A stretch of 64,000 nucleotides of DNA, taken from positions 34,133,790 to 34,197,789 of the forward strand of contig NC_065541.1 of the NCBI RefSeq assembly GCF_932294415.1, in the 5' to 3' direction. Positions 11,807-23,167 of the stretch are shown piece by piece. The position numbers were made by a program, and so were the translations under genes. Origin of the DNA: Quercus robur (lineage: Eukaryota; Streptophyta; Magnoliopsida; Fagales; Fagaceae). The stretch's first letter is position 1; the number at the start of each line of letters is the position of its first letter. The notes under the pieces are model-generated. The model had not been told where the DNA came from, did no database searches, and saw nothing but the letters and a program-made list of their open reading frames with translations.

Positions 11807-14460
11807 TTAGAACTCACCTTACATTCCATCTGTTATTTTTCGCATCGCGGTCAAACACTATTTACTTATTTATTCTTCTCTCTTTCTCTCTCTATAAATA
11901 AACCCAACAACCACTAAAACCACCATCGCTAGCAACTGCCACCCAAAATCAACCCACCATCATCACCAACCATCCTAGCTCAAAGCCATGACCTAAAATC
12001 AATTGACAACCACTTTCCACGCCATGAAAGACAAAGGCGGAGAGAATTTGGATGGGATGATTCGAAGGATGGACTCGCCATTCACTAATGAAGTGCTAAA
12101 TCATCCCCTTCCACCAAAATTTCGTCTCCCACAATTGGAGTCATATAACAATTCCAAGGATCCCTTGAATCACATCGAATCGTTCAAGACGTTGATATTG
12201 CTATAGATGACCCCAGACGAAATGATGTGTAGGGCATTTCCAACAACACTAAAAGGAGCGGCCAATGTATGGTTTAGCAAAATACCCCTAGGAACTATTG
12301 CAGACTTCGAACAACTCAGCAAAGGTTTTGTTTGTCATTTCATTGGGGGGCAAAGGCACAAAAAAACCAACTGGCCATCTTCTCAACATTCAGCAAGCAG
12401 AAGGAGAATCACTAAGACAATACATCACTCGATTCAATAAGGAACTGCTGCAAGTAGATGAAGTTGAAAATCAAGTCATCTTAACCACCTTCCAAGTAAG
12501 GTTGTTACCGGGAGATTTCTTCTTCTCAATTACTAAAAATCCACCAAAAACAATCATGAAGTTGCATCATAAGGCTTAAAAGTACATGAATTCAGAAGAT
12601 GCGGTGCTTGCAAAGGAAATGAAGGGAAAGAGGAAGAGAGACGAAGGAACAAGCAGCAATCGCGGTAAGAAGAAGGAGAGACGAAGTGTTGGGCAGGCCA
12701 CAGGGAAAAAGGAGTTTCTAGAAAGGAAACCCAAGTTCACCAACTTCACTCCTTTAAGAATGCCAATTGAGTAGGTCCTTATGCAAATAAGAGACAATCC
12801 TTCCCTACTATGGCCAAAGCCAACTAGCACTCCATTAGAAAGAAGAGACAAAAGCAAGTACTGTAGATTCCACCAGGACCACGGGCATTGTACTGATGAG
12901 TGCAGACATTTGAAAGACTAGGTGGAGACTTTAATCTAGCAAGGGAAGTTGCAAAAGTACATCAGAAAGACGGAACCACACAAGTACCAATGAAAGGATG
13001 ACTGAGACAGAACTCTGGAGATAGGGGATACCAAACCCCCTGCAAGAAAAATAAAGACGATCTCGGGAGGACTAACAGTAGGTGGAATGTTGAAGTCCCT
13101 AAAAAAGGCACAAGGAAGGGAAATAAATAGTGTCCTATGAAGATGCCAAATGAATAACGAGCCTGATATTATCTTCTTAGAGAGAGACAGTCGCGGCATC
13201 AAGCAACCCCATGACAATCCACTAGTAATCATGCTCAGAATGGAAGAATTCAACATCCACTAAGTGCTCATTGACAACGGAAGCTCAGCAGATATCATCT
13301 ACTTGCCCGGGTTTCAGTAGATGAAGTTGTATGAGAAAAGGATCAAGCCTTTCACCTTGCCTCTAGTAAGCTTCATAGGGGATAGAATCATCCCTAGGGG
13401 AATCATCACTCTAACTGTGATCGCAGGAACTTACCCAGCACAGGTTAACAAGGAAATTGATTTCCTCATAGTTGATTGCCCTTCAACATATAACATCATC
13501 TTGGGAAGACCTACACTCAACAGACTAAGAGCAGTGACATCAACATATCACTTGAAGATGAAGTTTCCAACAGCCTATGGAGTAGGAGAAATCATAGGAG
13601 ACCAAGTTCTGACAAGAGAGTGCTATCAAGCTGCCCTAACATCGAGAGAGAACCACACATAGGTAATAAATGAACCAGAACCCATTCCCGAACCTCCAGA
13701 AACACCACAAGAAGTTGAGATCGCCCTAGGAGATTCAACAAAGGTATTAAAGATCATAACAGAACTCCCAACTTCTGAGAAAGAGAAAATGATCTCCTTC
13801 TTAAGGGCAAACCAAGATGCTTTCACCTAGAAACACGAGGATATGCTCGGGATTGATAGGAAGATCATATAGCATTGTCTCAACATCAACCCCAGAATGC
13901 AAACCTGTACAGCAAAAGCAGAGAATATTTGCACCAGAATGTAACAAAACTGTAACTGAAGAGGTAGAGAAGCTGCTAGAAGCTGATTTTATCAGGGAAG
14001 TCTTCTATCCAAATTGTTTAGCAAACATGGTCATGGTAAAGAATAGCAATGGTAAGTGGAGAATGTGCGTCAATTTCATATACCTGAATAAGGCCTACCT
14101 AAAAGACAGCTTCCCCTTGCCATGGATTGACTAGCTGGTAGATTCAATTGCTGGACACAAGCTCTTGAGTTTCATGGATACAACCAAATTCTTATGAATG
14201 AAGACGATCAAGAGAAAACCTCATTCGTCACTAGTCAAGGGTTATACTGCTACAAGGTTATGCCCTTTGGATTGAAGAACGTAGGAGTCACTTACCAAAG
14301 ATTGGTGAACCGTCTGTTTTCTCACCAGATCGGGAGGAATGCAGAGGTGTACGTGGATGATCTGCTGGTGAAAAGCAAGGATGAAGCCAACCACTTGGAC
14401 GATTTGAGTTCCTATGGAGCCCAGACCCGACCTGTGGACAGCCTTGCTCAAAAGTATCAT
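11807..14460 (+). mobile_element. Tat-like Ty3/gypsy gag-protease-RT remnant (fossil)
   Basis: The order is gag (12003-12770; FRLPQLESYNNSKDPLNHIE, WFSKIPLGTI, QAEGESLRQYITRFN, basic tail), a protease region (about 13200-13660; [31 protein letters not shown]) and reverse transcriptase (about 13880-14400; GKWRMCVNFIYLNKAYLKDS, MPFGLKNVGVTYQR, VYVDDLLVKSKDEA). The sequence stops being recognisable soon after the YVDD motif; RNase H, integrase and the 3' LTR are absent. The copy is thoroughly broken, with many interruptions, and looks old. The gag and protease sequences match the Tat/Ogre side of Ty3/gypsy rather than the chromoviruses. Confidence 0.82.
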
Positions 14461-15613
14461 TACTATTTTTTTATAAGGAAATGGTATCCCAACCTTTGAA
14501 GAGAATATTCCACTGAGTACCTATGAAATATCCTAGAAACCCATTAGGTTGATAATGTGGTGGATGAAACTTAAAACTTTAAATTTACGGCATATCCTTC
14601 AATTACACGCTGTTATGGTGAGTGGACAAGTAAAATGCTCAAAAGTTGACCTAGCAAACAAGTCCAGTTGGGTCTAGTTAATTGAGTTCAAGTCTAATAT
14701 GGGTCATCCTAAACAAGTTGCAAGCAAGTCGAGTCAATCGAGTTAATCAGTTTACAAGTTGACCCATATTTTTTCACATGCAAGAATATAATAAATTATA
14801 AATAAACATAAAAATACTAAATGTCAAGAATAAAAGAATACTAAAATATAATAGTTAAATAATACATATTCTTAAGTTTACAGTTGTACACATTTCTAAG
14901 TTCACCAATATTATCATCACCGTAAAAGTTAGGTGATTTGTTGTTAAGTTCCCAAAAATTATGTAATTTTGATTTTTTTCCTTTAATTTCTTAAATTAGA
15001 AAATTATTTTTAGAAAACCATTTAAAAAAAAAAAATTGAACAATAAATGCCTATAATGCTGGTGGCATTCTTAAGCAACAGTGGCACGTTCCTTTGGCTC
15101 TCGTCCTTTCAAATACATACTTTATTCCTCGTCTTTTGGTAACAGTGAAAAAGATGTTGGTTCACTTGTTGTAAATGAGCGTGGCAATCATAAGGATCTT
15201 ATGAGTTTTACTAAAAAAATGTAGATATGTTGTTTCAATCTAAGTTACTTGATGCTCTCAAAATTTATATTAGAAGCTCAACTTCTCATAGTTTTGTTGC
15301 TCTGTGGTCAAATCGGAAAGATTACCTTTTTGTGGCTGCAATTTGATTCAACGTAGTCATTATCTTTGGATGTTTGTGATGTCATGTTACATTTACATGA
15401 TTTAGTATTTATAGTGATTTGCTAGCTTATACGGTTTGATTTAAAAAAATAAATAAACGGTTTAAAAAATGGGTCGTGCCATTTTGCCAGGTATGCTCAA
15501 AAGTGACCCCAGAAATGCCAAACTTGATTTACAGACTTGGCAATTGGCGTTTGATCAACTGAAACCGCGGGAATTGACTATTGGACCCACTAAGATTCAA
15601 AAAAATATAACAA
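14461..15613. other. AT-rich spacer, nothing assigned
   Basis: It lies between the broken reverse transcriptase and the young LINE. Phrases such as GTTGACC and GGGTC recur around 14640-14770, as in many plant repeats, but no ends, ORF or RNA gene can be supported. The last bases carry the 5' copy of the LINE-B target duplication (about 15604-15616). Confidence 0.5.
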
Positions 15614-15767
15614 TTAAAAACTCTCCCTCAGTAGGAGCTTTCTCTCCCTAGGAGCTCTCCCTCTCGGTTTCCCCGAGCCTCTCTCCCTCTTGATAAGGGT
15701 CTTCCCTTCCCCTCAACCCCAAACCCCTGCTCTCCTTACCTCCCTCTTACCTTCTACCTTCAGCAAA

Positions 15768-17204
15768 ATGGACATATCTGTAATAGAGGACCTGCAACAC
15801 CTACGTCTCACAAAGGATGAAGAAGAAGACATCCAGATCTCCTCCATGAACAGATCGGACCTAATGGAGGAGTGCGCTCTTAGTTTATTTGGCAAGCTTC
15901 TCACTGATTGACAACAAAATCAGAGAGCTTTGAAAAATACCCTCAGAGCCGCCTGGAAGATGGGATCGGATCTGCGAATAGTAGATGTGGGGAAAAATCT
16001 CTTTCAATTCAAATTCAACTCAGGGTTTCAACTGGAATGGGTTGAAAGGAACGGCCCCTGGAATTTTGAAAACAACTTGCTTCTTCTCTGCAGATGGAAA
16101 AGGGGTCTCTCAGCCACAAACATCACCTTCACTCATGCCCCTTTCTGGGTTCAAATCTGGGGCCTGCCGTTTGAAAATTTATCTGAAGATGTTGGAAAAG
16201 ACTTAGGCAACAGCTTGGGGCACTACCTTGAAATGGATAAACGAATGTGGCTAATGGAGCAAGCTAGATTTCTAAGAATCAGAGTTAACATTCCTCTCAA
16301 TAAGCCTCTTCGCCGAGGAGGTAATATTCTCAACCTTGACGGGGAGAAAACCTGGGTAAATTTTAAATATGAGAGGCTACCCTCTTTTTGCTATGTTTGT
16401 GGTTTCTTGGGTCATGATGAAAAGCATTGCCCAAATTTTTCTGGTAATTCGGATTCTCCCAAGCAATATGGAGAATGGCTGAGGGCTACAGGCAGCCAAA
16501 AAAGCAGTGGGGATAGGCAAAAATCTTCAAATAGTTGGAGCTTTGAAGACGAACAATCAGGCCGGTCAAGTGGAAGATCGTCTCCGACAATGACAAATCC
16601 ATCGGATTCCACCTCCAAACCAGGGGCACCTACGGAAATTCAAGTAAACCAAGAAAACAGAGACTTTGCGAAGCCCCAAAATCCTGACAGAAAAGAAAGC
16701 TCACGATCTAATGCAGCGGATTTTCAGGGAAAGAACAGTGATAGTTCAAAATTCAAACTCTCCCAGTCAGACCTCGCCTCACGTGACAAGGAAGGGGCTG
16801 TAGGCTCAGGTACTGAAGCTATGGACATGGTTTCTGAAGTGGGCAGCACCTCAAAGTCTCACCAGGAAGCCCAAGAAGTCAGTAGCCCACTCAAACTCCC
16901 CTTGAAAAGCCCAACTCGTCTTAGTAGCCCCACTCATCTACAAAAGCCCAACTCGCCCACTAAGCCATCTCAGCAGAAAGGAAAAACAAAATTAAAAAGA
17001 ATAGCCCGTGAGAAAGCTAGACAAGCCCATGGTGAGCAAAAAGCCAACCTCTCTGGGACTAAAAGACCGGGTAAGTTAGTTTTTGATGATGAATTAGATG
17101 AAACTCACCCTCAAAAAAGACTGTGCGACATGCTCCCACAAAACTCCGACCATACTCTTGCATTATTGGCGGTAGCTGCTAAGCAGCACCGCCGGGCACA
17201 ATGA
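15768..17204 (+). pseudogene. LINE-B ORF1 (DUF4283 / CCHC zinc-knuckle protein), one nonsense codon
   Basis: From the ATG at 15768 (MDISVIEDLQHLRLTKDEEE) the frame runs 479 codons to the TGA at 17202-17204. One internal stop, TGA at 15909-15911 between LLTD and QQNQRAL, looks like CGA to TGA decay of an arginine. The DUF4283 domain covers about residues 25-170 (WKMGSDLRIVDVGKNLFQFK, APFWVQIWGLPFENLS). It is followed by a complete CCHC knuckle (CYVCGFLGHDEKHC) near residue 210 and a long Ser/Pro/Lys-rich tail. The role is LINE RNA binding. Its stop codon overlaps the ORF2 start as ATGA. Confidence 0.88.
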
Positions 17205-20200
17205 ATGCCTTATGTTGGAACTGCCGGGGAATTGGGAACCCCCGGACAGTTTATACGTTGCGCGATTATGTGCGGCGATGGACTCCCTATTTAGTCTTCC
17301 TTGTGGAGACCAAAGTAAAACACAAACGTATGGAAAAAATAAAATTTTCTCTGGGTTTCTCCAATGGTCTCATAGTTCCCAGCCGGGGTCAAAGTGGGGG
17401 CCTTGCTCTCTTCTGGTCTACGGATGTAAATCTCGAAATTAAATCATACTCTCAGTATCACATTGATGCAACCATCACTGAGCAGGACAGCAACTTCACT
17501 TGGAGATTCACGGGGTTCTACGGTCACCCCGAATCCAATTTAAGGAAAGATTCATGGAAACTTCTCTCTTATCTAAATAACCAATTTTCTCTGCCATGGT
17601 TTTGCTGCGGCGATTTTAACGAAATTTTGTCTGTGACTGAAAAATCAGGTGGCCCCCCTAGAACTCAACGTCAAATGGATGGCTTTAGAGAGGCGCTGAA
17701 TTTATGTGGGTTTCAAGACTTGGGCTTCTCAGGGCCCCAGTATACTTGGTGTAATATGCGAGACAATAGTGACTGGGTTTACCTCCGCCTGGATCGAGCC
17801 TTTGCAAATTCTGACTGGTCAAACAAGTTCAGCAATTGCAAGGTTTATCATGTGGTTAATTCTACTTCCGACCATTGCATACTGAAAATTACTGACTCTA
17901 TTGCCTCTCCCCCTCGTCGGAACCGCCGTTTCCATTTCGAAGCTTTGTGGGCCAAGCGTGATGATTGCTATGGCATTGTGGAAGCTGCTTGGAACAGGGG
18001 AAGTCTCGAAAGCACTCTTGAAGGTATTAACTCAAATCTTAGCTTGTGTGCTTCTGCCTTGACCTTATGGAGTAGAGATGTCATTGGTAACATTCCTAAG
18101 AAAATTCAAGAGCATAAGAAATTGCTGAATACTCTAACCACTCTTGATCGGGATGGCTCGCACAGTGTAGAAATTAATGAATTAAGGAAAGATTTAAATG
18201 GTCTTCTGGACAGTGAGGAGATCCTTTTGCATCAAAGAAGCAAAATTCACTAGTATAGAGAAGGGAATAGGAACACGAAGTTCTTCCATACTAGAGCTTC
18301 GGAGAGGAGAAGAAAAAATTCCATTATGGGCTTATGGAACGATGATGATTGCTGGTGTGATGACAGAGACAGCATTGCTCGTACAGCAGTGGATTATTTC
18401 TCAAAGATTTACACATCCAGTTCTCCCAACAGAATTGAAGAGGTCATCAACACCATTCCAACCCGGGTAACAGATGATATGAATGCTGAGCTTACTAAAA
18501 CCTTTACCAGTGAAGAAGTTATGCGGGCCCTCCACCAAATCCACCCGACCAAATCTCCCGACCCCGACGGTATGTCAGCTATATTCTTTCAAAGATATTG
18601 GAATATTGTTGGTAGAGATATTACTAATATGGTGCTGAATGTGTTAAATTTTAATTTGCCCATGACTGAAATAAATAAGACTAACATTGCTTTAATCCCA
18701 AAAACAAGCCACCCAGTAAGAATGACAGAATTTCGGCCTATCAGTTTATGCAACGTCATGTATAAGCTCATCTCAAAAGTTCTTGCTAACCGTCTTAAAG
18801 CTGTCCTTCCCCATGTGATAGCTGAAAATCAAAGCGCCTTTACTGCAGATAGGCTCATAACTGATAATGTCCTAGTGGCATTTGAGCTTATGCACTATTT
18901 GAACCACAAAACAGAGGGCAAAGACGGTTTCATGTCTATCAAGCTTGACATGAGCAAGGCGTTTGATAGGGTCGAGTGGGGTTTCATCAAAAGAGTCATG
19001 GAAAAATTGGGTTTTCATAACAATTGGGTCTCTCTGATCATGAAATGCATCTCTTCAGTCTCTTACTCCGTCATCATCAACGGAGAAGCTTATGGCTGCA
19101 TCACTCCCACGAGGGGCCTTCGCCAAGGCGATCCTCTTTCTCCGGGGCTTTTTCTATTGTGTGCCGAGGGTCTCTCTGCCCTTATCCATCAAGCCACAAG
19201 AAATAAGGCCCTTTCTGGAATTTCAATCTGTAGGGGCTGCCCGGCCATCACCCACCTTTTCTTCGCGGACGATAGCCTTTTATTCTGCAAGGCAAAGGTC
19301 ATGGAATGCAATGTACTCATGAGCATCCTCGGAGTTTATGAATCTGCCTCTGGGCAAAAAATAAATCCCAACAAGTCCTCGGTCTTTTTCAGTCCAAATA
19401 CCTCTCCTGCAGCCAGGGACGAGATCCTAAATTCTTTAGGACCAATGCAAGACTCCCGACACAAGAAGTATCTTGGCCTCCCTTCCTTGATTGGGAAATC
19501 AAAATCTCAAGTCTTTGCTGAAATTAAGGAGAGAGTGGGTAAGAAATTAGCGGGTTGGAAAGGAAAACTTCTCTCCATTGGAGGTCGAGAAATTCTTATC
19601 AAAGTCGTGGCACAAGCGGTGCCCACGTACACAATGAGTTGTTTTCAACTTCCAAAAACCTTGTGCGACGACTTGGAAAGCATGATGAGAAACTTTTGGT
19701 GGGGCCAAAGGAACCATGAGTCAAAACTTGCATGGGTTAGTTGGAAAAAGATGTGTAAGTCCAAATTGTATGGTGGCATGGGCTTCCGGAACCTCCAAGC
19801 CTTTAACCTTGCCTTACTCGCAAAGCAAGGGTGGCGGATCCTCACTAATCCCACTTCTTTGGTTGCAAAGGTCTATGAAGCTAAGTATTTCCCTTTTGAA
19901 GATGTCCTTAACTCAAGAATTGGAAGTAATCCAAGCTACGCTTGGAGGAGCATCTATAATAGTCTTCGGGTCCTAAAGGAGGGCACTCGTTGGAGGGTGG
20001 GCAATGGTAAGCGGATTCACATTTGGGAAGATAGGTGGCTCCCAACTCCAACCACCTATAAAGTGACCTCGCCTCAATTAGATTTTGGCATCTTCCCAAT
20101 GGTCTCTTCCCTCATTGATGAGGATACAAAATGGTGGAGAATGGATTTGGTAAGATCTATCTTCCTGTCCCACGAGGCTGCTGCTATCCTTAAGATTCCT

Positions 20201-21301
20201 ATCAGCTTTAGACTTCCTAACGATCAGCTTGTTTGGGTAGGTAACAAAAGAGGTTCTTTCACCGTGAAAAGCGCGTACTACATTGCTATGCGCATGATAG
20301 ATGATCAAGATCTTGGTGAGTGTTCTGCTGTACACAGCCAAACCTCGTTCTGGAAAGCAATTTGGCATCTGAATATCCCCCCAAAGATCCGGATTTTTGC
20401 TTGGAAAGTTTGCAGAAACGGCCTTCCAACCATGCTAAATTTATGCTGTCGGGGTCTAAATGTCTTTGGTTTCTGCCCTATCTGTGACATGGAAATTGAG
20501 TCTTTCCAACATGCTTTATTTCTTTGCTCTCATGCCAATCTTACTTGGGCTAATTGGCCAGACTGCCTTGTAAGCATCTCTTCCCCAAATGCATCTTTTA
20601 TGGACTCTATATCAAAGGTCATTGATTCAGGCTTATTCAAGGATTTGGCTCTTTTTTTCTTTGTCCTTTGGTCAATATGGGGGAATAGAAATCAAGCCAT
20701 TTATGGTGACTCTGCTCTTCCGCCAGCCATGGTTTGGGAGACCGCAAAAAGAGCCCACTTGGATTTTGTTGATGCTAGGCTCTCCTCTCCCCCTGCTCTT
20801 CCTCCTGCCCGTGCCCATTGGACTGCTCCCCCTACCGGCTTCTTCAAGATCAACGTGGATGGTGCCACTGATGTTGGGGGAGGTAATTCTTGCATTGGAG
20901 CTGTCATTCGGGATTCCTCAGGCTTCCCCATTGGTGCTCTCAGCCTGGTTCTTTCTTCTTGTTTTCCTGCTGAAGTCACAGAAGCATATGCTTTACTTCA
21001 TGGTGTCCTCTTTGCCGCTGAAATGCAAGTCCACCAAGCTCTTTTTGAGTCCGACGCTCTATCTATTATCCATGACTTAACCTCTGAAGCTTCTGGCAGC
21101 GACTTTGGGCACATCCTTGAGGACATTCGGGTAGCATCCATCTCCTTTAGTTTTTGTTCCTTTCATCACTTGAAGCGTGAAGGTAACAGAGCTGCCCACT
21201 ATTTAGCTCTAGAAGCTAAACGCTCAGGCCAAACAAAAATATGGAAAGGAATCCCTCCCCCTTGTATTCAGGAAATTCTTAGTGATGATCTATTGTATTA
21301 G
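17201..21301 (+). pseudogene. LINE-B ORF2 (AP endonuclease, RT, zf-RVT, RNase H), one nonsense codon
   Basis: The frame is 1,366 codons from the ATG at 17201, with a single internal TAG at 18251-18253 (codon 351) where the family has tryptophan (KIH-stop-YREGNRNTKFFH). The endonuclease (1-230) keeps its key residues: Asn7 in WNCRG, Glu36 in LVETK, GDFNE, RLDRAF and SDHC. The reverse transcriptase has FRPISLCNVMYKLISK, KLDMSKAFDRVEW, TRGLRQGDPLSPGLF and catalytic FADD at about 688-691. Next come zf-RVT (FWKAIWHLNIPPKIRIFAWK, CPIC, H, C) and a C-terminal RNase H from about residue 1215 (NVDGAT, TEAYALLHG, FESDAL, REGNRAAHYLA). It would nick and reverse-transcribe at target sites; the nonsense codon probably makes this copy non-autonomous. 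Confidence 0.9.
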
Positions 21302-21397
21302 CAGGCTCCCTGCCACTGTGTACTCCTTTCTTTATTGGAATGAAATCTCTTCCAAATTTCTCATAAAAAAAAAAAAAAAAATATATATAACAATCAA

Positions 21398-21704
21398 GGA
21401 GTGGGACAGATAATAGTTACATAAAAATATAAATAAATAAAACACGTGCAGATAATAGTTTCATTTGCTCTAATCTCTAATCTTAGAAAAATGGTAGGTT
21501 TAACAACTCCTGATTATTTATTTTAATAGCAACAAATGTAGGGGAAATTATTTTAACAAATGGTCAACGGTCCAAAAAATTTAAACAATTGTCACCCTCA
21601 GATTCTCTGTCCGTCACCTCCTCAATCATTCATGTGTTTAAATCAGTGAAACTCCGGTACCAGAAAAACTCAAATCTAGATCGGGGTTTTGAATTTTGGA
21701 CCTG
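21398..21704 (+). promoter_or_regulatory. LYK-A upstream region with a W-box
   Basis: The roughly 300 bp between LINE-B and the LYK-A start hold no ORF. A GGTCAA (W-box TTGACC on the other strand) at 21562-21567 would fit WRKY control of a defence receptor, but one hexamer can occur by chance. The LINE has displaced whatever lay further upstream. Confidence 0.35.
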
Positions 21705-22566
21705 ATGAAACCTGAATTTGGGACATGTTTCTTAGTGCTAGTTTCACTTTGTTATACAGTCAAAGCATCACAGTGTAGCCAAGGGTGTAAGGTAGCTTTG
21801 GCTTCATACTTTGTATTGCCAGTGTCATCAAGCGACCCCGCACCCGTAGCTAAACTTTTTGAAATATCTGACCTTAATGTAATCCAAAACCACAACACGC
21901 TCAATGTAATCCTGTTTCAAAGCTTTTTAAGATATAACTTTCCATTCTCATGTGATTGTATCGGTGGTGAATTCTTGGGTCATGTTTTCCACTACACTAC
22001 TCGGCCAAATGACACGTACGATATAGTTGCAAAAACAAACTATGTAAATTTGACCACGCCAGAGTGGTTGCAAAAGTTCAATAGCTATGACCCCAACAAA
22101 ACACTTCCAAGTAACTCAACTTTGAATGTCACTGTTAACTGTTCATGTGGGAATAGCTCGGTTTCGGAGGATTATGGCTTGTTTATTACTTACCCACTTA
22201 GGCCTTAGGAGACTGCCGACTCAATTGCATATGCGACGAATCTTACTGCAAATTTGCTGCAGATGTACAACCCAGGCGTGAATTTTAGCCAAGAGAGTGG
22301 CATAGTGTATATTCCAGGCAGAGGTAATAAAATTTTTATGCTTTTACTTTATGATTCTTTTTGCAGATATCTGAATATTTTATTTAGTGAGTGTGTGTGT
22401 GTGTGAAAAGTGATAACTAAATGGGAATTGGATATCTTGTTGTAGATAATTCAGATTAGACTTAAGCAGGACAACATCTTAGATTAGTGATAGCATGTTG
22501 TATTTTGATCCTAGATCATCAATATCATCTGTGGCTGTTGAATGATGAGATGGGGATGGTTGGAAT

Positions 22567-23167
22567 TGTTGGTGTGGGTGTGTGTTCCAAACACTTTTAT
22601 TCTTATTTATTTTCTAGCTGTTGGAAATTTATGAGTAAAATAGCCGTTGGGCAATTATGAGAAAAATTGCCGTTAGGCAATAATTGATAATATAGCCATT
22701 AGGCTTTTAAAGGTTATTAGTAACCAATAACTATAGACTATTATCTTCATAAGTAGCCTATATAATACTCATCATAATACACTTTCTAAAGGGTCTTTTT
22801 TACTACTCTATATTTTAGATATACACAAGTCTACTATCTTTCTCTCCCACATATTTTTTCTACAAGAATATTTGTTCTAAGGAAATGCAATAGGAGGTTG
22901 TTCTTAAACCTTTTGTGAGTGGAAGTGTGTGCATCACAAAGGTCGACGTTATAGTTTAATCTTGGGGGGTTGTTTGGCCAAGAGAACCAATTGCACCAAG
23001 TTTTACTTTGGGTGGCATGAATTAACCTTTAAGGACAACGCTTTCGTAGTGTAATTCTATAGCATTGTGAGATTGTTCTAAACTCTTTTTTATTTTATGT
23101 TCTTGCTAATTATTGGGATATTATTTTTTGTATCAAAACTTGTTTATTCACTAAAATATTTCCAACA
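22567..23167 (+). repeat. 5' LTR of the intron-1 copia fossil
   Basis: 601 bp, starting TGTTGGTGTGGG and ending ATTTCCAACA. It is paired with 27213-27813 at about 96% identity and preceded by the GGAAT target duplication. Confidence 0.92.

Larger units (their letters stand above)
15617..21384 (+). mobile_element. LINE-B, young and nearly intact L1-type retrotransposon
   Basis: The element is about 5.77 kb with a 5' UTR of about 150 bp, ORF1 (15768-17204), ORF2 (17201-21301), a short 3' UTR and a poly(A) tail at about 21364-21380. Flanking ATATAACAATTAA (15604-15616) and ATATAACAATCAA (21385-21397) form a 13-bp target duplication with one mismatch. The end limits carry a few bases of uncertainty because of A-rich sequence. 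Only two lesions are visible in about 5.5 kb of coding sequence, one nonsense codon per ORF and no frameshift, so the insertion is recent or the source was recently active. Confidence 0.93.

Noticed and set aside
15470-15613. Short 60-codon frame before LINE-B
   Set aside because: It crosses the target duplication into the LINE 5' UTR and has no recognisable similarity.
21696-21704. Upstream start MDLM for LYK-A exon 1
   Set aside because: The first codon is TTG. The ATG at 21705 (MKPEF) aligns with MKPKL in LYK-B and LYK-C.
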